From the NCBI GenBank assembly GCA_951812925.1, contig OX638368.1, positions 150,150,492 through 150,214,491 on the forward strand: a stretch of DNA of 64,000 nucleotides, in the 5' to 3' direction. This DNA comes from Calliopum simillimum. Lineage: Eukaryota > Arthropoda > Insecta > Diptera > Lauxaniidae. The position numbers and the translations under genes are program-made. Below, piece by piece: positions 1-10,166 of this stretch. Position 1 is the stretch's first letter, and each line of letters starts with the position of its first letter. The notes beneath the pieces are model-generated. The model did not search any database. It worked only from the letters and a program-made list of their open reading frames with translations, and had not been told where the DNA came from.

Positions 1-1240
1 CCTTTTTTACGCTTGATATTTGATAGATAATTGTATATTATTTAGAATATGTTTTTACAAAGAAACATTTTTTTGGGTAATGAAATACATAAACTGACAT
101 TTCAAGTTAAAGGATTGTGATTGCTAAAACATAGCAAATAAAACAATAACAAGTATTTATAAAACAATATAAATCTGTGTATAAATTTGTGGCATTTTGA
201 TAAAACAACCTAACTCGAAATTAGTAACTTTTCAGGAGAACTAAAAAACTGTTTTACTGCTTTTCAATAATGTGGCACAGTTTCGTTGATCCAGTGATTA
301 ATCTACCCTTTCAATACATTTTTCCTTATCTTGAACTGTCAGCTGTCAATTCCTTTTCTCCTATGGTTAGCAAAACATCACCGCACTAATGGCGCTAAGT
401 TCAAATCTTGCGTGTATTATGGGACAGCCTAATATCTCCGGATCTAGAAACCATAGAGATACGGTGATCACATTAAAAGAAGCGTATTTAAATTTTATAT
501 TTATAACTTAAGTCCTAGAAAATTGTCTTATCTCGAATTGTTTTGCCAAAAGTCCACATAAATAAAAATAGTATTCTTCTCATTTTCTTAACTTTTTCGG
601 TTAAAACATCTTGAAATTTTAACGTTACAAATAAATTTTTTCGGCGAACTCGGTTGCAGCATCAAAAAATACGTCAAAACTGTCTTGTCTTATTTTTTTT
701 TTTTAATTTTTTGTAATTAATTTATGCCCTTTTTTATATCGGTTTTTTTCATATTGTGACTTGCGCGACAATTGTCACCAGAAGATTCATTATCAAAAGG
801 TACAATTTAATAGGGAACTGTGGCTTTGATAAATGTTCCAAACACGTTTTTATATACGTATTTTTATATACATTTAAATTTATTCGCAAATTATCAAGAA
901 AATAGAGTTCATATTTAACTATCTGAATTTCTTTCGTTTTTGCTCTCTAAGAAACAAAAACCGATTCCAGTTTTTGAAATAAAAAAGTTAATTAGGTTTA
1001 TAATTTTACTTATTGGGGGAATTTTAGATGCAACTGCTGGCACATATTTGTTTATTTTCTTTTCATAATGGCCTTAGTGGCAACATTTTACATCGAGGTG
1101 AAATTGAAAAAATATGCAAAAATATGAAAATTTCAAATGGCAATTGCAATGCATTTTGGGCCTTGCAAGTCTATGTTGATACAAAATTGTTTTAAATAAT
1201 TGATTACTTATGGTTTGCAATGTTTAGTAGTCATATTTTC
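1..1240. other. AT-rich non-coding DNA
   Basis: No convincing coding sequence, repeat boundary or RNA gene is visible here. The stretch is AT-rich with many short A and T runs. Confidence 0.6.
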
Positions 1241-1299
1241 ATTCGTTTTATGTAAAAAAATTTTCAGGAAGAAGAAGAAAAGTTAGAAAAAAAGGGGGT

Positions 1300-1375
1300 T
1301 GGCGTACGGAGGGGAAAGAATTATGGTACAATGGTGAGGGAGGGGATCGGGAAGGGAAAGAGTTATGGTACCATG
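1300..1375. repeat. short purine-rich direct repeat
   Basis: A purine-rich block ending in TTATGGTAC is repeated at a spacing of about 47 bases (GGGGAAAGAATTATGGTAC, then GGGAAAGAGTTATGGTAC). The open frame on the minus strand here (1248-1520) is low complexity, rich in Pro, Ser and Phe, resembles no family and lies over this repeat. I do not treat it as a gene. Confidence 0.5.
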
Positions 1376-1689
1376 GTCGTAGCGGGTAGGTCGGGTGTAA
1401 TTGAAGGGAAAAAACAACCCTGCACGAGGTGAGCTTTTTTTGACTTTTGGTGAGTTCATTATCATCTAATGACATTTCTGAAATAAAAGTCAAAGTTGGA
1501 ACAATTTTATTGTTCTTCAATTAAATTATAAACTTGTGGTTGGAAAATAAGTGTTGTGCGAGTGAAAATACTCCTGAGTTGGCATGCTAGGCCTCAGGCG
1601 CAGCTGTGTGAACTTGGCACCCAAGTTTAAAAAAAAATGATTTTTTTTTTATAAATCGATAGCATATTTGTTGTAGATGTTTGTAGTGA

Positions 1690-1975
1690 TTTGCATTTCG
1701 TTTGTAGTTTAACGGTTTTCGAGAAATCGAAGTTTAAAAAAAACGTTAGCACCCCACTTTTGAAATCGGTAAAACTGAAAACGCAGTTTCGTTTGAAATC
1801 GCTTGTAGTTGTTTGTAGTGATCTTCATTTCCATTTTGGGCCAACCGTTTTTGAGATATCGAAGTTTAAAAAAAAAGTTAGCCCCCCACTTTTCGGAATC
1901 ATAAAACTGAAAACGCAGTTTTATTTGCAACCGTTTGTAGTTGTTTGTAGTGATTTTCCTTTCGCTTGTAGTTCA
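1690..1975. repeat. two copies of a ~131-bp unit flanking the satellite
   Basis: Two copies of a unit containing ATCGAAGTTTAAAAAAAA, a CCCCACTTTT block and AAACTGAAAACGCAGTTT recur at a spacing of about 131 bases (around 1726 and 1857). They differ from the 142-bp unit that follows but share the words CGTTTGTAGT and TTTGTAGTTGTTTGTAGT. They look like a diverged neighbour or ancestral edge of the main array. The small open frames over them are by-products of the repeat. Confidence 0.75.
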
Positions 1976-2029
1976 AAGGATAAAAAGCTACAAACGATTT
2001 TCTAAAACTCGAAACCGGTTTTTTTTTTA

Positions 2030-3576
2030 ATATTGAATTCACCCAAAAACTAAGTAAGCAGTTCGCTTAACAATCGTTTGTAGTCGCAGAAAAACACTTT
2101 CCTCTTGTTTGAAGTTCAAAGAATAAAAAGCTACAAACGATTTTCTAAAATTTCAAACTGTTTTTTATTATTGAATTCACCTCAAATCCAAGTAAGCAGT
2201 TCGCTTAACAATCGTTTGTAGTCGCAAAAAAACACCTTCTTTTTGTTTGTAGTTCAAAGAATAAAAAACTACAAACGATTTTCTAAAAATTGAAACGGTT
2301 ATTTTTGAAGTATTAATTTTATCCAAAATCCAAGTATGCAGTTCGCTTCAGAATCGTTTGTAGTCGTAGAAAAACATTATCCTTTCGTTTGTAGTTCAAA
2401 GAATAAAAAACTACAAACGATTTTTTAAAATTTGAAACGGTTATCTTTGATATTAATTTTACCTAAAATCCAAGTTTGCAGTTCGCTTCAGAATCGTTTG
2501 TAGTCGTAGAAAAACATTATCCTTTCGTTTGTAGTTCAAAGAATAAAAAACTACAAACGGTTTTTTAAAATTTGAAACGGTTATCTTTGAAATATTAATT
2601 TTACCTAAAATCCAAGTTTGCAGTTCGCTTAAGAATCGTTTGTAGTCGTAGAAAAACATTTTCCATTCGTTTGTAGTTCAAAGAATAAAAAACTACAAAC
2701 GATTTTTTAAAATTTGAAACGGTTATCTTTGAAATATTAATTTTACCTAAAATCCAAGTTTGCAGTTCGCTTCAGAATCGTTTATAGTCGTAGAAAAACA
2801 CTTTCCTTTCGTTTGTAGTTCAAAGAATAAAAAACTACAAACGATTTTCTAAAAATTGAAACGGTTATTTTTGAAGTATTAATTTTATCCAAAATCCAAG
2901 TATGCAGTTCGCTTCAGAATCGTTTGTAGTCGTAGAAAAACATTATCCTTTCGTTTGTAGTTCAAAGAATAAAAAACTACAAACGATTTTATAAAATTTG
3001 AAACGGTTATCTTTGAAATATTAACTTTACCTAAAATCCAAGTTTGCAGTTCGCTTCAGAATCATTTGTAGTCGTAGAAAAACACTTTCCTTTTGTTTGT
3101 AGTTCAAAGGATAAAAAACTACAAACGATTTTTTAAAATTTGAAACGGTTATCTTTGAAATATTAATTTTACCAAAAATCCAAGTTTGCAGTTCGCTTAA
3201 GAATCGTTTGTAGTCGTAGAAAAACATTTTCCTTTCGTTTGTAGTTCAAAGAATAAAAAACTACAAACGATTTTTTAAAATTTGAAACGGTTATCTTTGA
3301 AATATTAATTTTACCTAAAATCCAAGTTTGCAGTTCGCTTAAGAATCGTTTGTAGTCGTAGAAAAACACTTTCCTTTCGTTTGTAGTTCAAAGAATAAAA
3401 AACTACAAACGATTTTTTAAAATTTGAAACGGTTATCTTTGAAATATTAATTTTACCTAAAATCCAAGTTTGCAGTTCGCTTAAGAATCGTTTGTAGTCG
3501 TAGAAAAACATTTTCCTTTCGTTTGTAGTTCAAAGAATAAAAAACTACAAACGATTTTTTAAAATTTGAAACGGTT
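2030..3576. repeat. 142-bp tandem satellite, about 11 units
   Basis: The anchor word GCAGTTCGCTT recurs at 2058, 2196, 2338, 2478, 2620, 2762, 2904, 3046, 3188, 3330 and 3472. Spacings are 138, 142 and 140, then eight times exactly 142. Every unit holds a perfect dyad, GTTTGTAGTT then 12 bases then AACTACAAAC. An upstream AATCGTTTGTAG can pair with the same right arm, so two alternative hairpins compete. The four near-identical 66-residue open frames on the minus strand are products of this periodicity, not genes. Units in the middle and right part are most alike, as expected for recent unequal exchange or rolling-circle amplification. Confidence 0.95.
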
Positions 3577-3858
3577 CCTTTTGTTTGGTTGTACATATGA
3601 TATGTAGTTGAAACAAAGCAAACGTTATTGTTACAAAAGAACTGGGCGAAGCGCAGTCAGCGTAGAATTTCTCGGAACTACGGTACCCATCAAAAGATGT
3701 TTTTGTTGAGGTTTGAATTGAAATATTCACTTTAAATCCAACTTTGCAATTTGTTTTAGAATCGTTTGTAGTTGTAGCAAAACGCTTTTTCATTTGTAGT
3801 TTATAAAATAGAAAGCTACAAACGATTTTTAAAACTTAAAGCGGCTATTTTGGAAATA
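3577..3858. repeat. unrelated junction, then degenerate satellite unit (left half)
   Basis: The regular array stops at about 3576. A different segment follows with the block AGCGCAGTCAGCGTAGAAT and GGAACTAC (3650-3685), which recurs at 4290-4320. From about 3718 a diverged 142-bp-type unit resumes, with the dyad still visible around 3790-3825, and is cut at 3858 by a MITE. Confidence 0.7.
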
Positions 3859-4176
3859 CAGTGAACTCGCGATATTATTAACATTTCAACATATGAACAT
3901 CCCAATAAATGAGCACTTTTCGTACAAAATATGAACTTCCTTCAAAAGCGCTAAAATATGAAGATAATTTTTTTGTCTAAAGTTTGTTTTGAGTTTTGAA
4001 TAAAAAAATATTTATTTCGAAAATAATGAAACTCTATTTCTTTCTTTTAATTCATGAGTCTTTTGTTAATATGAACAAAATAGGAGTTCATGTTATCGCG
4101 AGCACACTGCATTTCGTTAATATGAACAATCTCGCAAAAACGATTTTATTTAGTTCATATCATCGTGGGCCCACTG
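3859..4176. mobile_element. pogo/Tigger-like MITE inserted in a satellite unit
   Basis: The 318-bp segment begins CAGTG and ends CACTG, with imperfect terminal inverted repeats (ACAGTGaactCgCGATat against ACAGTGggccCaCGATga), and TA on both sides (3857-3858, 4177-4178). CAGTG-type ends and TA target duplication fit the pogo/Tigger branch of Tc1/mariner. No transposase remains. Removing the segment and one TA restores a continuous degenerate satellite unit, so the insertion postdates the array. Confidence 0.8.
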
Positions 4177-4902
4177 TATGAATTTTTCGTAAATTCCAAG
4201 TATGCAAATCCTATTAGAATCATTTGTAGTCGTAGCAAAACATTTTTTTATCGTTTGCGGTTCAATCAAAGCTAGCGTATCTGAGCCAAGCGCAGTCAGC
4301 GTAGAAATTCTTGGAACTACAACAACTAAAAGGTTCTCTTCAAGCTCCTATTAAGCTTCAGCAAAAACCAATATCATTAAACTATCCGTTTTTGAGTAAA
4401 AACAAATCAAATTTGCAAGCCATTTTCATTTCCGCACGATGTGCACCCGTTGAAATCTTTTCTTAACTGACTAAAAGTGTACTGAAAAATTTTCATTGCG
4501 TTTACACAGTCAACCTACCCATCAATAAAGTCATCAATACAGCAGAAAGTCAAAAAATTTTGTTATTCGGCAATCAGATTGTCAATACAGATTGATGAGT
4601 GTTTACATTATCAGTTTCTCATCAATCTGCATACATTCTCAGATTGATGGAAAAAAAGTGAACTTGGCATCATTGGCATATTGATGGCTACACTGTTAAT
4701 GTAAAAAGGCCTATTGGCATATTGATGGCTAGATTGTTAATGTAAAAAGGCCTATTCGCAACACTGCAGCACTGGTATTTGTTGTTTTCGTGAATAATTT
4801 TGTTGATTAGCGGATATTTGTGCTATTTGTGGATAATTATTAGAGGTAATCTTTCAAATATTACTAAAAAACACACAAACAAAAAACTATTCAACGCATA
4901 AA
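4177..4902. other. satellite remnant and 5' flank of the BTB gene
   Basis: The right half of the interrupted satellite unit runs to about 4262, then the second AGCGCAGTCAGCGTAG copy (4290-4320). From 4480 to 4750 short inverted words around ATCAATCTG and CAGATTGAT repeat. A 41-bp direct duplication (ATTGGCATATTGATGGCTA from 4672 and 4713) follows. The last ~100 bases before 4903 would hold the promoter and 5' UTR of the BTB gene; I see no clear TATA box. Confidence 0.6.
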
Positions 4903-5823
4903 ATGGAGAAAACTGAAGAATCTTCTTGGCAAAGCCTCGGCCTAAGTGACGCCCTAAACCATTTGTTCAAAACGGGGCATTTATCAGACATCAGCATCTG
5001 TGTTGGCGCCGACGATAGTCACCAGCAGATTTTCAAATGCCACAAATTTGTATTGGCTTGTGGCTCGCCCTACTTTGAAGCCATGTTTTATGGAAGCGAA
5101 GATTCCGTAGAGAAAAAGCAAGCAGAGATAAAAATTTTGGATATTGAACCAGATGATTTTAAATTCTTTCTGGATTACGTTTATGGAAGACGTGAAATCA
5201 AGAATTCCGATGAGTTTTCAATTGAGACTCTACAAAGCTTTGTGTACATGGGGCACAAATTTTTGCAGACAAAAGGTTCAAAATTCGGAGTTGGTGCGAT
5301 TACAAATGCTTTATCTAAACTACGTCTTGTTAATCTTATAAAGCTTTTTGGTTCGGTTATTGATGTGGGCCATAAACAATTGGCTTCAGTTGTTTCTGAG
5401 GAACTCAAATCAGTAATAGCAGAGACGACCACTTTTAATCAGGCTCTACTGAACTTCGATTTGTCTACATTCATTGAATTTTTAAATTGTATTGACGAAA
5501 GCGTTACCGAGTATACTCGCTTTAATTGGGCAGAAGAATACATCAATCAAAATGGTCTTTTTGTAGAAGACTCAAAAAGTAAATCAGATAAAACAGAAAA
5601 TAAAAAAGAAGAAGGTGCTTTATATCAACCAGAACAACAGAATGGCAAGGCTCTTCCAAATTGGATGATGCTATTAGAAAAAATACGATTTGAAGATATG
5701 TCAGTTAATGAACTATGCGAAGGGCCATTAAAATCGAAACTACTTAAATTGGAGAAAAAAAACGAAATCCTTGTTAAAAAATGCAAGCTTTTGGAGAATC
5801 TAAGCGAAGATGAGGATAACTAA
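4903..5823 (+). CDS. BTB/POZ domain protein, single exon
   Basis: Encodes 306 residues with a clear BTB/POZ fold at about residues 22-125: LSDISICVG, then the hallmark FKCHKFVLACGSPYFEAMFY and a DDFKFFLDYVY helix. BTB domains mediate homo- or hetero-dimerisation and, in BTB-BACK proteins, often recruit substrates to Cullin-3 ubiquitin ligases. Residues ~130-220 are helical and look BACK-like. There are no Kelch repeats, zinc fingers or MATH domain. The C-terminus (about 277-300) is Lys/Glu-rich, likely coiled-coil, ending in an acidic SEDEDN. The start is chosen for its good fly context (AAAATG) and because an A-rich leader precedes it. An AATAAA lies about 97 bases after the stop. No intron is visible, so this could be a retrocopy or a short BTB gene. 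Existence is near certain; the exact family member is not assigned. Confidence 0.92.
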   Translation: MEKTEESSWQSLGLSDALNHLFKTGHLSDISICVGADDSHQQIFKCHKFVLACGSPYFEAMFYGSEDSVEKKQAEIKILDIEPDDFKFFLDYVYGRREIKNSDEFSIETLQSFVYMGHKFLQTKGSKFGVGAITNALSKLRLVNLIKLFGSVIDVGHKQLASVVSEELKSVIAETTTFNQALLNFDLSTFIEFLNCIDESVTEYTRFNWAEEYINQNGLFVEDSKSKSDKTENKKEEGALYQPEQQNGKALPNWMMLLEKIRFEDMSVNELCEGPLKSKLLKLEKKNEILVKKCKLLENLSEDEDN

Positions 5824-5919
5824 TAATATTGTAAAGAAAATGCATGCACATCATATTTGAAGTTTGAAAAATGCAACTATTTAAAAGAATTGCAAACTTT
5901 ATGTAATTAATTTTGAATT

Positions 5920-5925
5920 AATAAA
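5920..5925 (+). terminator. poly(A) signal of the BTB gene
   Basis: AATAAA lies about 97 bases after the BTB stop codon, a typical distance for a fly 3' UTR. Confidence 0.7.
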
Positions 5926-5929
5926 TCCT

Positions 5930-6200
5930 TATATATCTACCGATTGGTTTATTTATAATGGTGGTGAAAGAAATATGAGACTTTAGCATCAACGGAGTTG
6001 TCTTAAAGTTAAGCTATGCCTGATTCGTTCAGTGATCAGAGTGATTTCGATCATAACTGAAGGGAACGCAACAAAAGGGCTTATCACTTTCGGATCAGCT
6101 GAATGTTCTTGCCTTTTTTCGGCGAGCTACCTCTTTAACCTTAATTTTAACTTCGTATTCATGTTATAGATGTATGCTTGATGATAATTTTAAGAGTCTG
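5930..6200. other. short intergenic stretch
   Basis: Downstream of the BTB poly(A) signal. Nothing recognisable before the inverted-repeat element at 6201. Confidence 0.5.
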
Positions 6201-6663
6201 TCTATTCGTGGGGACTCGTGTACGCGAAAGCTCAAATTAGCGTATGCAAAAAAAGCTTTCGGAAAACTTGCGTACGCGAAATCCAGTGAAGTTTTATCCT
6301 CCGGGGCCAGTTTCGTTACGCATGATTAATTTAGCGTGCGCGAAATGTTGCGTACGCTATAGTGCATATTAGGAAGTGCAGTACAACTACTACAACAGTT
6401 ATTTTACATAAAAGTAGGGGTAAGTGGGAGGCCTGCGGCCGCAGCTCAGGATTAAAAACTGTCAGACATCCAACACTGGCTTCGCGGCGGCCTTCGGCCG
6501 CGGATCAGTATATAATATATCCAACACATAGTTTGCTAGCCAAATTGCGCGCAGCGCCCCTTCGGGGGAAATAACTTCTATTGATTTCGCATACATAAGT
6601 TGTCCGAAAGCTTTTTTCGCGTACGCTAATTGAGCTTTCGCGTACGCGAGTCCCCCCGAATAG
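6201..6663. mobile_element. inverted-repeat element with CGTACGC-rich ends and GC-rich core hairpins
   Basis: The two ends match in inverted orientation over about 80 bases: CTATTCG, GGGACTCG, GTACGCGAAAGCTCAA, AAAAAAGCTTTCGGA. The repeated word GCGTACGC recurs along both arms. The core contains three strongly GC-rich dyads unlike the AT-rich surroundings: CTGCGGCCGCAG (6433-6444), GCGGCC-TTC-GGCCGC (6487-6501) and CCCC-TTC-GGGG (6557-6567). No transposase is present and no clear target duplication is seen. It is a non-autonomous DNA element or foldback of unknown superfamily. The 70-residue open frame at 6362-6574 is not protein-like. Confidence 0.75.
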
Positions 6664-7913
6664 CCATTTCCTAATTTTAATCATCTAATACTTGTACTTT
6701 ACCAATCAGCCAAATTCTATTTGCCAAGTTAAGTATTAACATTTGTAGTCGCTATTTATAGTTTTGCAAACAATTTCTAAAATATCGTGCCTACATTAAT
6801 CATTCACATGCGAAAAGTTCCAATTTTAAAGTGATTAATTATACCTTAATAGCGCGTTCGGTATATATTCGGTATTTATATATTTGTTTCCTTTCGTATT
6901 TTCTTTCATTGGAATTTTTATGACGCTACGTGTCTAATGTTTGCATGCTTAAATTGCCATGCAAGACTTGGCTTTGACAAAAATGAAGAAGTAATGCTTA
7001 TAATTTTTGAAAAAATCCTTTTCCACATATAAATGTTTTCAGAAGTACTCATTTGACTATGGGCGACCTTAAGTCGCGTTGTTGCATGTAGCATAACGAT
7101 GATAGCGTGATACTTGAGTTTTTTTTCATAATTAATTTTTATACTTTGCTAATGATGTTTGTAAAAAAAAATGATGGTTTAAAACGAAATTAACTCTTAT
7201 TGCTGTTTCTGCAAAATGTGGTCAAGTTATCATTAAAAACGCATTTAGCGAAAAAAAAAAAAAAAAAAAAAAATAGTTTTCTCAAAGGCACATGCCGGTT
7301 TATTAATATCCCAAATAACACATTGCACATCCGCGCGATGTGAGGCAGAAAAGTTTTTTCTATAGGATTTTGATGGGAGACATCTCATTCTCTTTTGTAA
7401 TTTACGTTAATATTTAATTCGAAAGAATTTTTTAAATCCCCTGATTTCAAATTCGAAAGAATTTTTAGAATCCCCTCGACAGATGTTTTTTTAAAATCGA
7501 GTTAGGTGATTTTTCAGTACAAACTTTTTGGCCACTTTTTAAAAAAACCAAAATTTTTAACAAATTCCTAACAGAAAAATGTGAACCGCAAGATTTATTT
7601 TGGAGACTTTTCCCTATTAATTGATACCAAAAACATAAAAATGTAACGATTGAAGTAAAAGTTATAAATTATTGAAAATACGATTGTTTTTGGTAGTTTG
7701 CACACTACAACTTAGAATCCTGTAAGGTATACTTACGTGTGAATTTTTTTCAGAACTTTTAAGGACGCTTCAAATTTTTAAATAATTGGTCCGAAAAAAA
7801 ACCTTTATTGTACTGTTACGGTAATAAAAACGCTCACCTAAGTCCTGACTATAAGTTGTGTTTTTTCATATCTTAAAACATACTTTCACTTAGCTTTTTT
7901 CATATTATGAATG
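6664..7913. other. AT-rich non-coding DNA
   Basis: No gene seen. Contains a run of about 25 A near 7250-7273 and a short direct duplication of ATTCGAAAGAATTTTT followed by AATCCCCT (about 7417-7478). Confidence 0.6.
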
Positions 7914-8099
7914 TAACAGGCTGGCTGAAAAGTTTGTATCGTTTTAAAAAAAAAATAATTTTTTTGGTCAAATTTGGAGCGATATACCTATTCCAGCGCT
8001 TCTCTAGCATTTCGATAACCTTACTGAACACTGGAGAACACAAGAGGGCATGCGAAAAGTAAATCAATCCAAAACGTGATTAGGCAGAAGCTGTTTTAA

Positions 8100-8800
8100 G
8101 GGGGCTTCTCATGTAACACGTCAAAAAGTAGTTGTTTTTCGGGATTGTTTTTCACTCGGAAAATAAAAACACACACAAATAATTTTTTGCATATATTTAA
8201 GAACATGTTTGAACTATAAAAAGAGCATTTTTTCAAAAACTAAAATGACACACGCGACATTTAATAAGTCGGATTTATCGCGGTACATTGTGGAGCCCAA
8301 AGTTTTTATCTGAAACATAAAACAAAATTTTTTATTATTCAGCAGGGTTCCCCTGAGTGCATGAATGTCTGCAACTCCAAAAAATTCGATTCTACAATAT
8401 TGAAATCACGTCTTGAAAAAAAAGTGCTATTTTTTCGTCATTTTTTGTCGCTAAATGGGGCTAAAAAGTGTATAAAATAACTTTTTTTCCACAATTTCAG
8501 ACATTCATGCACTCGTTCAGTTTATAACCTGCACAACACTTTTTAGAAATCAAAAATCGGTTAAGTAGTTTTTTCGCAATCGTGTACCGCGATTTTAAAA
8601 CCATAGTTTTGAGAAAAAACGATTTAAAGTTTGCGTTTCACATACAAAGCGCGCCCGAGCGCGCTGGTTCAATCAATCATATTTTCCATAATATTTAGAG
8701 TTGAGTCATGAAACTTTGGGAATATACTCCCAAGACATTATTCTATCAACCTATGAAAAAAAAAATCGATTTTTTGAAAATTTTACATGAGAAGGCCCCC
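8100..8800. mobile_element. TTAA-flanked non-autonomous element, 701 bp
   Basis: Terminal inverted repeats GGGGGCTTCTCATGTAA and its complement (with one extra C) lie immediately inside TTAA on both sides (8096-8099 and 8801-8804). TTAA duplication is typical of piggyBac- or Kolobok-type transposition. It has no coding capacity. Internally TATCGCGGTACA recurs in inverted form (about 8278 and 8585), and there is a perfect GC hairpin, GCGCGC-CCGA-GCGCGC (8649-8664). Its length is almost that of the TTAA element at 54725-55427. Confidence 0.8.
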
Positions 8801-8925
8801 TTAAACCTCAGCAGAATATATATAAAGACATACAGTGATTATCACCTAAAAAAGATGGGTCTGGTAGAAGACGATTCCTGTAGACACTGTCAAGAGGACT
8901 TGGAAACAACGGAGCATGTGTTATA

Positions 8926-9799
8926 GGGGAGATGTGTGTACCTTGGTCCGAGTGTACCTCGGTCCGAGTGTAGGTTGCCACTCAACAGTTGCACATGTAC
9001 GATAATGTTCTATGGAATTTTCCACTCATACCGGTGACCCATATTAGTAGACTTCGGACCGTCAAGCTGTATGCGTGTATAAAAAGTGACGGAAAAAGTG
9101 TTTTTTGTGTGTAAAAATTTGTTTTTGGAGTAAACTACGAAACGATTTGTGAGAAACTTACTTGAAATATTTCAGATTTACAACATCAGGAAGGAAGTTT
9201 AGTTATTGTTTTAAGCTTTTAGTGTGTTTTAGATGTATTTTCATGAATATATATTATGGGTGTTCACAGTTTTAAAAACATGCTGTCTGTGTGTACCTTG
9301 GACCTATGCTTATTGACCAGCGAGCCTTTTTCGACGGGCAACCAGGAAGCCATAATCGCATCTCAATATAATATTATTATTATTAACGTGTTTAATGTAT
9401 TTAATTGCAACCATTTTTGTTTAATTAATTGTTTTTTACTAAATGCACTTTTTTGTGTTATAATTTTTGTTTATGATTAATTTTTTTTTTATTGAAAAAA
9501 ATTTTACTTTTGATTACATAATAAAAGATTCTTTCATAATTTATTACCTAAATACAATGTATTCTCTTTTATTTTTAATAGTCCAAGGTACACTTGCATG
9601 GTGTACCTTGAACCGTTTGAGATTGCAACGGAAAAAGTAATATTTCTACTCAATGGTAAGACATAACAATATCATTGTAACGTCATTTGATGCTGCAAGC
9701 ATTGTAGAAATATAAAAATCAAAAAACTAAAGAAACTTATTTGGAAAATCCAGCACATTGAAAAAACTGAAAAGCGGACCAAGGTACACACATCTCCCC
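8926..9799. mobile_element. TA-flanked GGGGAGATG element, copy 1 (874 bp)
   Basis: Inverted termini GGGGAGATGTGTGTACCTTG are flanked by TA on both sides. The word TACCTTGG(T/A)CC and its complement recur along both ends as an iterated motif. The second copy at 35681-36564 is closely similar over its whole length (884 bp). It has no transposase and is inserted within the LINE fragment. The short open frame at 9256-9480 is conserved as DNA between copies but shifts relative to the element ends and is not protein-like. Confidence 0.9.
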
Positions 9800-9953
9800 T
9801 ATACTTGCTCCGCTGCGGGGGGACGCAGAATTAAGTAATAAGGTGCCATGATTTTAAATCCCAATAACTTAGGTAATACGAGAGATTTGTAGATAGTCTA
9901 GAATTGTTCTCATAGGGCTGAGGGTCGCAGTGCAATGCAGAGTCTTCAAATAG

Positions 9954-10166
9954 TCACCCTCATCATCTAATTCGATTTTGATTGGAACTTAATCAAATCG
10001 AGATTTCGCTATCATATATTTTGATTTCCAGAATCGGAATCGAAAACTCATCCAGTCAAAACCAAATTTGATAATAAGGCTAATTCAATTTTGGTTGGAA
10101 AAATGTTCGTTTCGAACCTCGATTCGATTTAGTTCCAATCGAAATCGAATTAGATGATAAGGGTGA
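9954..10166. mobile_element. 213-bp MITE with long inverted repeats (TCACCCT ends)
   Basis: The left end reads TCACCCTCATCATCTAATTC and the right end is its near-perfect complement; the match continues for ~37 bases through GATT and GGAACT. It is AT-rich with repeated AATCGAAATCG-type words. No target duplication is evident and the superfamily is unknown. Confidence 0.75.

Larger units (their letters stand above)
8000..9945 (+). pseudogene. LINE fragment, C-terminal part of the polyprotein, interrupted by MITEs
   Basis: After removing the MITEs at 8100-8800 and 8926-9799, plus-strand translation gives the end of a non-LTR polyprotein: YHLKKMGLVEDD then CRHCQEDLETTEHVL, the C-x2-C...H zinc-knuckle-like motif after the RNase H region in R1/Jockey/I-type elements. 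A weak continuation (LGAMILNPNNLGNTRDL) reads on after 9840. Stops and frame breaks occur throughout, so it is dead. The order of events is readable: LINE fragment first, then TTAA and TA-type MITEs into it. Confidence 0.7.

Noticed and set aside
2459..3511. Series of almost identical 66-residue open frames (minus strand)
   Set aside because: They recur with the 142-bp period and are by-products of the satellite; low complexity and no start context.
2030..3576. Regular repeats that might suggest a CRISPR array
   Set aside because: The repeats are contiguous 142-bp units without unique spacers, and the DNA is eukaryotic.
9256..9480. Open frame shared with 36049-36240, possibly a conserved peptide
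   Set aside because: The conservation is of the whole transposon DNA, and indels shift the frame relative to the element.
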